Assembly (NCBI GenBank): GCA_009936825.1
Contig: JAACDV010000245.1
Location: 1 to 7,810, forward strand
Length of the DNA: 7,810 nt
Reading direction: 5' to 3'
Source: Bacteroidota bacterium
GTDB taxonomy: Bacteria; Pseudomonadota; Alphaproteobacteria; Puniceispirillales; Puniceispirillaceae
Under the pieces are notes generated by a model. It saw only the letters and a list, made by a program, of their open reading frames with translations, was not told the origin of the DNA and ran no database searches. Shown piece by piece: positions 6,273 to 7,810 of the stretch. Each line of letters begins with the position of its first letter. The stretch's first letter is position 1. The position numbers and the translations under genes were made by a program.

Positions 6273-6800
6273 ATGAATCTAAAACAATATGTCAGGACAA
6301 TTCCGGATTTTCCCGAAAAAGGCGTCATGTTCCGCGATGTGACCACGTTGTTCAACAATAGTGCAGCCTTTGAAGCGACAGTCGAGCAGCTGTATGAGCA
6401 GTGGGCCGGCGATGCCAGCGCGTCAATCGCCGGAATTGATGCGCGCGGGTTTATCATGGGCGGCGCGCTGGCTTACCGGATGAAGCTGCCTTTTGTTGTG
6501 CTTCGTAAACAGGGCAAACTTCCCTTTGACACGCTCAGCGAAGATTATGATCTCGAATATGGCAAGGCTACCCTCGAAATTCATAAGGACGCGATTAAAC
6601 CGGGTGATAGGGTGCTGATTGTTGATGATCTGATTGCCACTGGCGGCACTGCGGCGGCCGGTGTCAATCTGGTTCGCGCGCTGGGTGCTGAGGTTGCAGG
6701 GTGCGCTTTCATCATTGATCTTCCCATGCTTGGTGGTGCTGATAAGTTGCGAGAGATGGGAGTTAAGGTACAATCCCTGATGACATTCGACGGGCATTAA
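6273..6800 (+). CDS. apt: Adenine phosphoribosyltransferase
   Basis: Apt converts adenine plus PRPP to AMP and pyrophosphate in purine salvage. The 175-residue protein has the usual length (170-180) and the classic order of motifs: the N-terminal PDFPEKGVMFRDVT (residues 11-24), the DARGFIMGGALAY segment (56-68), VLRKQGKLP (77-85), and the PRPP-binding loop LIVDDLIATGGTA (115-127) with the Asp-Asp pair at 118-119. The phosphate-binding Thr-Gly-Gly-Thr is intact, so it should be active. An in-frame TTG at 6237 would add 12 residues (187 in all), but those overlap mtnP and lack family similarity. The 10-bp gap to mtnP strongly suggests one transcript: Apt removes the adenine released by MtnP, pulling that reaction forward. 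Confidence 0.96.
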   Translation: MNLKQYVRTIPDFPEKGVMFRDVTTLFNNSAAFEATVEQLYEQWAGDASASIAGIDARGFIMGGALAYRMKLPFVVLRKQGKLPFDTLSEDYDLEYGKATLEIHKDAIKPGDRVLIVDDLIATGGTAAAGVNLVRALGAEVAGCAFIIDLPMLGGADKLREMGVKVQSLMTFDGH

Positions 6801-6911
6801 CGGTGCTGATTAATAATTTCCGGAATGGTTTGGAATTGCGATAGATAGCCCGGTATATCCAGCGTAACATTATGATATTTTTGTTTATTTTGGTTTAAGG
6901 AATACAGAATA
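6801..6911 (+). other. Gap between apt and the DUF924 gene
   Basis: These 111 bases are AT-rich towards the right end. A TATGAT at 6871-6876 resembles a -10 box, but no -35 element is found at 16-18 bases upstream. TTCCGGAA at 6818-6825 is a small palindrome. No hairpin followed by a T-run is seen, so read-through from apt into the DUF924 gene is possible. Confidence 0.4.
6897..6902 (+). promoter_or_regulatory. Ribosome binding site supporting a TTG start
   Basis: AAGGAA lies 9 bases before TTG 6912. This spacing supports the non-ATG start over ATG 6927. Confidence 0.55.
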
Positions 6912-7661
6912 TTGGCTTCTCCACAAATGACTTCAGAAACGTTCCGTCTCCGTCCGGCAGTCCTTGAGGCTCTGGAACACCCCCGTTCGCCGCGCAGTGT
7001 TTTGAATTATATGTGCGGTGCCAACACAGCAGACCCAGACGTCAGGAAAACTCTGAACACGGAAGATAGCGTTGCGCCGCTTCTGGGAATTTGGTTTGGA
7101 AGTGGGACCGAACTGGATGATTTATGTCAGCCTTTTGCGCCTGTGATCAGAGAACTGAAGGCCAATCCTGCAACGCTAGTAGGTGCCCAGTGGGAGAGTA
7201 TTGAGGGGAGAGTCGCCAAAGTTTTGTTGGCTGACCAGCTTTCAAGATCCTGTTTTAGGGGTACGTCAGAGGCCTTTTCATTCGATCCCATCGGACGGGC
7301 GTTGGTCCGTGAACTTGTGAGCGATGAGGCAGTGGATGAAACGTTAAAACTTCCCGCTGCGCTTTTATATCTGTTGCCCTGGGCACTGGCGCACTCTGAG
7401 GATTTGAGCGATTTGGAGCGTGCCTGTGAGGTTATTGATTTAGCCGCTAGTGCCAAGCCCGGCTTTAAGTTGTTCAAAGGTAGAAACAGGCAGGCGGTTG
7501 ATCAGCATCGCCAAGTGTTGGAGAGGTTCGGCCGATATCCGCAAAGGAATGAGCAGTTTGGCCGGAAAACCACGCAAGCGGAACAAGCGTGGCTCGACGA
7601 TAAGGAAAACCTTCCCATATGGGCAGGCGGCAGGGGTTCGATTGATAAACAGATCAAATAG
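6912..7661 (+). CDS. DUF924 family protein with an extended N-terminus
   Basis: This 249-residue protein carries the DUF924 signature, a helical, TPR-like cytoplasmic family of unknown function. Recognisable blocks are LLGIWFGSG (residues 57-65), LLADQLSRSCFRG (105-117), ALAHSEDLSDLER (158-170), QHRQVLERFGRYPQRN (198-213) and LPIWAGG near the C-terminus. Family members are usually about 180-200 residues and start close to the W-F-G block. Here about 55 residues precede it and resemble nothing I know. The start is TTG 6912, chosen because AAGGAA at 6897-6902 sits 9 bases upstream. ATG 6927 (residue 6) is an alternative, with the AAGGAA then 24 bases away. A TGA at 6873-6875 blocks extension to the left. 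No function should be assigned. Confidence 0.85.
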   Translation: MASPQMTSETFRLRPAVLEALEHPRSPRSVLNYMCGANTADPDVRKTLNTEDSVAPLLGIWFGSGTELDDLCQPFAPVIRELKANPATLVGAQWESIEGRVAKVLLADQLSRSCFRGTSEAFSFDPIGRALVRELVSDEAVDETLKLPAALLYLLPWALAHSEDLSDLERACEVIDLAASAKPGFKLFKGRNRQAVDQHRQVLERFGRYPQRNEQFGRKTTQAEQAWLDDKENLPIWAGGRGSIDKQIK

Positions 7662-7809
7662 AGCGCGCTTGTATCACCAAATGTAAACCCGCCAGTAACA
7701 GGACAGGTAAAACACGAGATATTCCGCGGGTGTCAGAATAGAAAATGGCGCGCTCGGGAAGAGGTTCGATGCCTCTTGCAAGCACCATCCAGTGACTGAA
7801 TCCAGATAT
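7654..7809 (-). CDS. C-terminal end of an unidentified minus-strand protein (partial)
   Basis: A minus-strand frame enters from the right edge and is open for 51 codons to a TGA whose complement is at 7654-7656. The piece contains HWMVLARGIEPLPERAIFY and then a hydrophobic stretch, VLPVLLLAGLHLVI, close to a basic end (QARSI), as in a membrane protein whose last helix sits near the C-terminus. I do not recognise the family. Its stop overlaps the last 8 bp of the DUF924 gene, making a convergent pair. A second minus frame (7674-7808, 44 codons before its stop) is also open but is rich in Cys, Trp and Tyr and looks less natural. With so little sequence, either frame or neither may be real. Confidence 0.4.
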   Translation of the reverse strand: MSGFSHWMVLARGIEPLPERAIFYSDTRGISRVLPVLLLAGLHLVIQARSI

Positions 7810-7810
7810 A

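Noticed and set aside
6871..6876. TATGAT as the -10 box of a promoter for the DUF924 gene
   Set aside because: Hexamers at 16-18 bases upstream are GC-rich and unlike TTGACA, and there is no TGn extension.

Overview
The window looks like ordinary chromosomal DNA from a proteobacterium, most likely an alphaproteobacterium. Base composition is near 50% GC by eye, genes are tightly packed, and most starts carry a GGAG/AGGAG-type ribosome site. The gene set and mid GC content would fit a marine group such as SAR116. That placement is an inference from style and content; no rRNA or marker gene is present to prove it.

Layout from left to right: (1) the last 39 codons of a plus-strand gene whose tail resembles an aldo/keto reductase; (2) a short gap with a perfect 15-bp tandem repeat; (3) a plus-strand EamA/DMT drug/metabolite transporter; (4) a convergent minus-strand amidase-signature hydrolase; (5) a 216-bp divergent intergenic region; (6) a rightward run of six genes: a PhzF-family isomerase-like protein, a stand-alone cyclic-nucleotide-binding domain protein, a PfkB-family sugar kinase, 5'-methylthioadenosine phosphorylase (mtnP), adenine phosphoribosyltransferase (apt) and a DUF924 protein; (7) at the right edge, an unidentified minus-strand reading frame whose stop overlaps the end of the DUF924 gene.

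The best understood functional unit is mtnP-apt, with 10 bp between the genes. MtnP splits methylthioadenosine, a by-product of polyamine and related SAM-dependent pathways, into adenine and methylthioribose-1-phosphate. Apt recaptures the adenine as AMP using PRPP. The PfkB kinase 75 bp upstream may be co-transcribed, but its substrate cannot be read from the sequence. The phzF and cyclic-nucleotide-binding genes are 52 bp apart and probably form a second unit.

I see no mobile elements, CRISPR arrays, RNA genes or phage genes. I do not find a convincing novel system. The points most worth a second look are the stand-alone nucleotide sensor next to phzF, the kinase-mtnP-apt grouping, the long N-terminus of the DUF924 protein, and a few short repeats in the intergenic regions.
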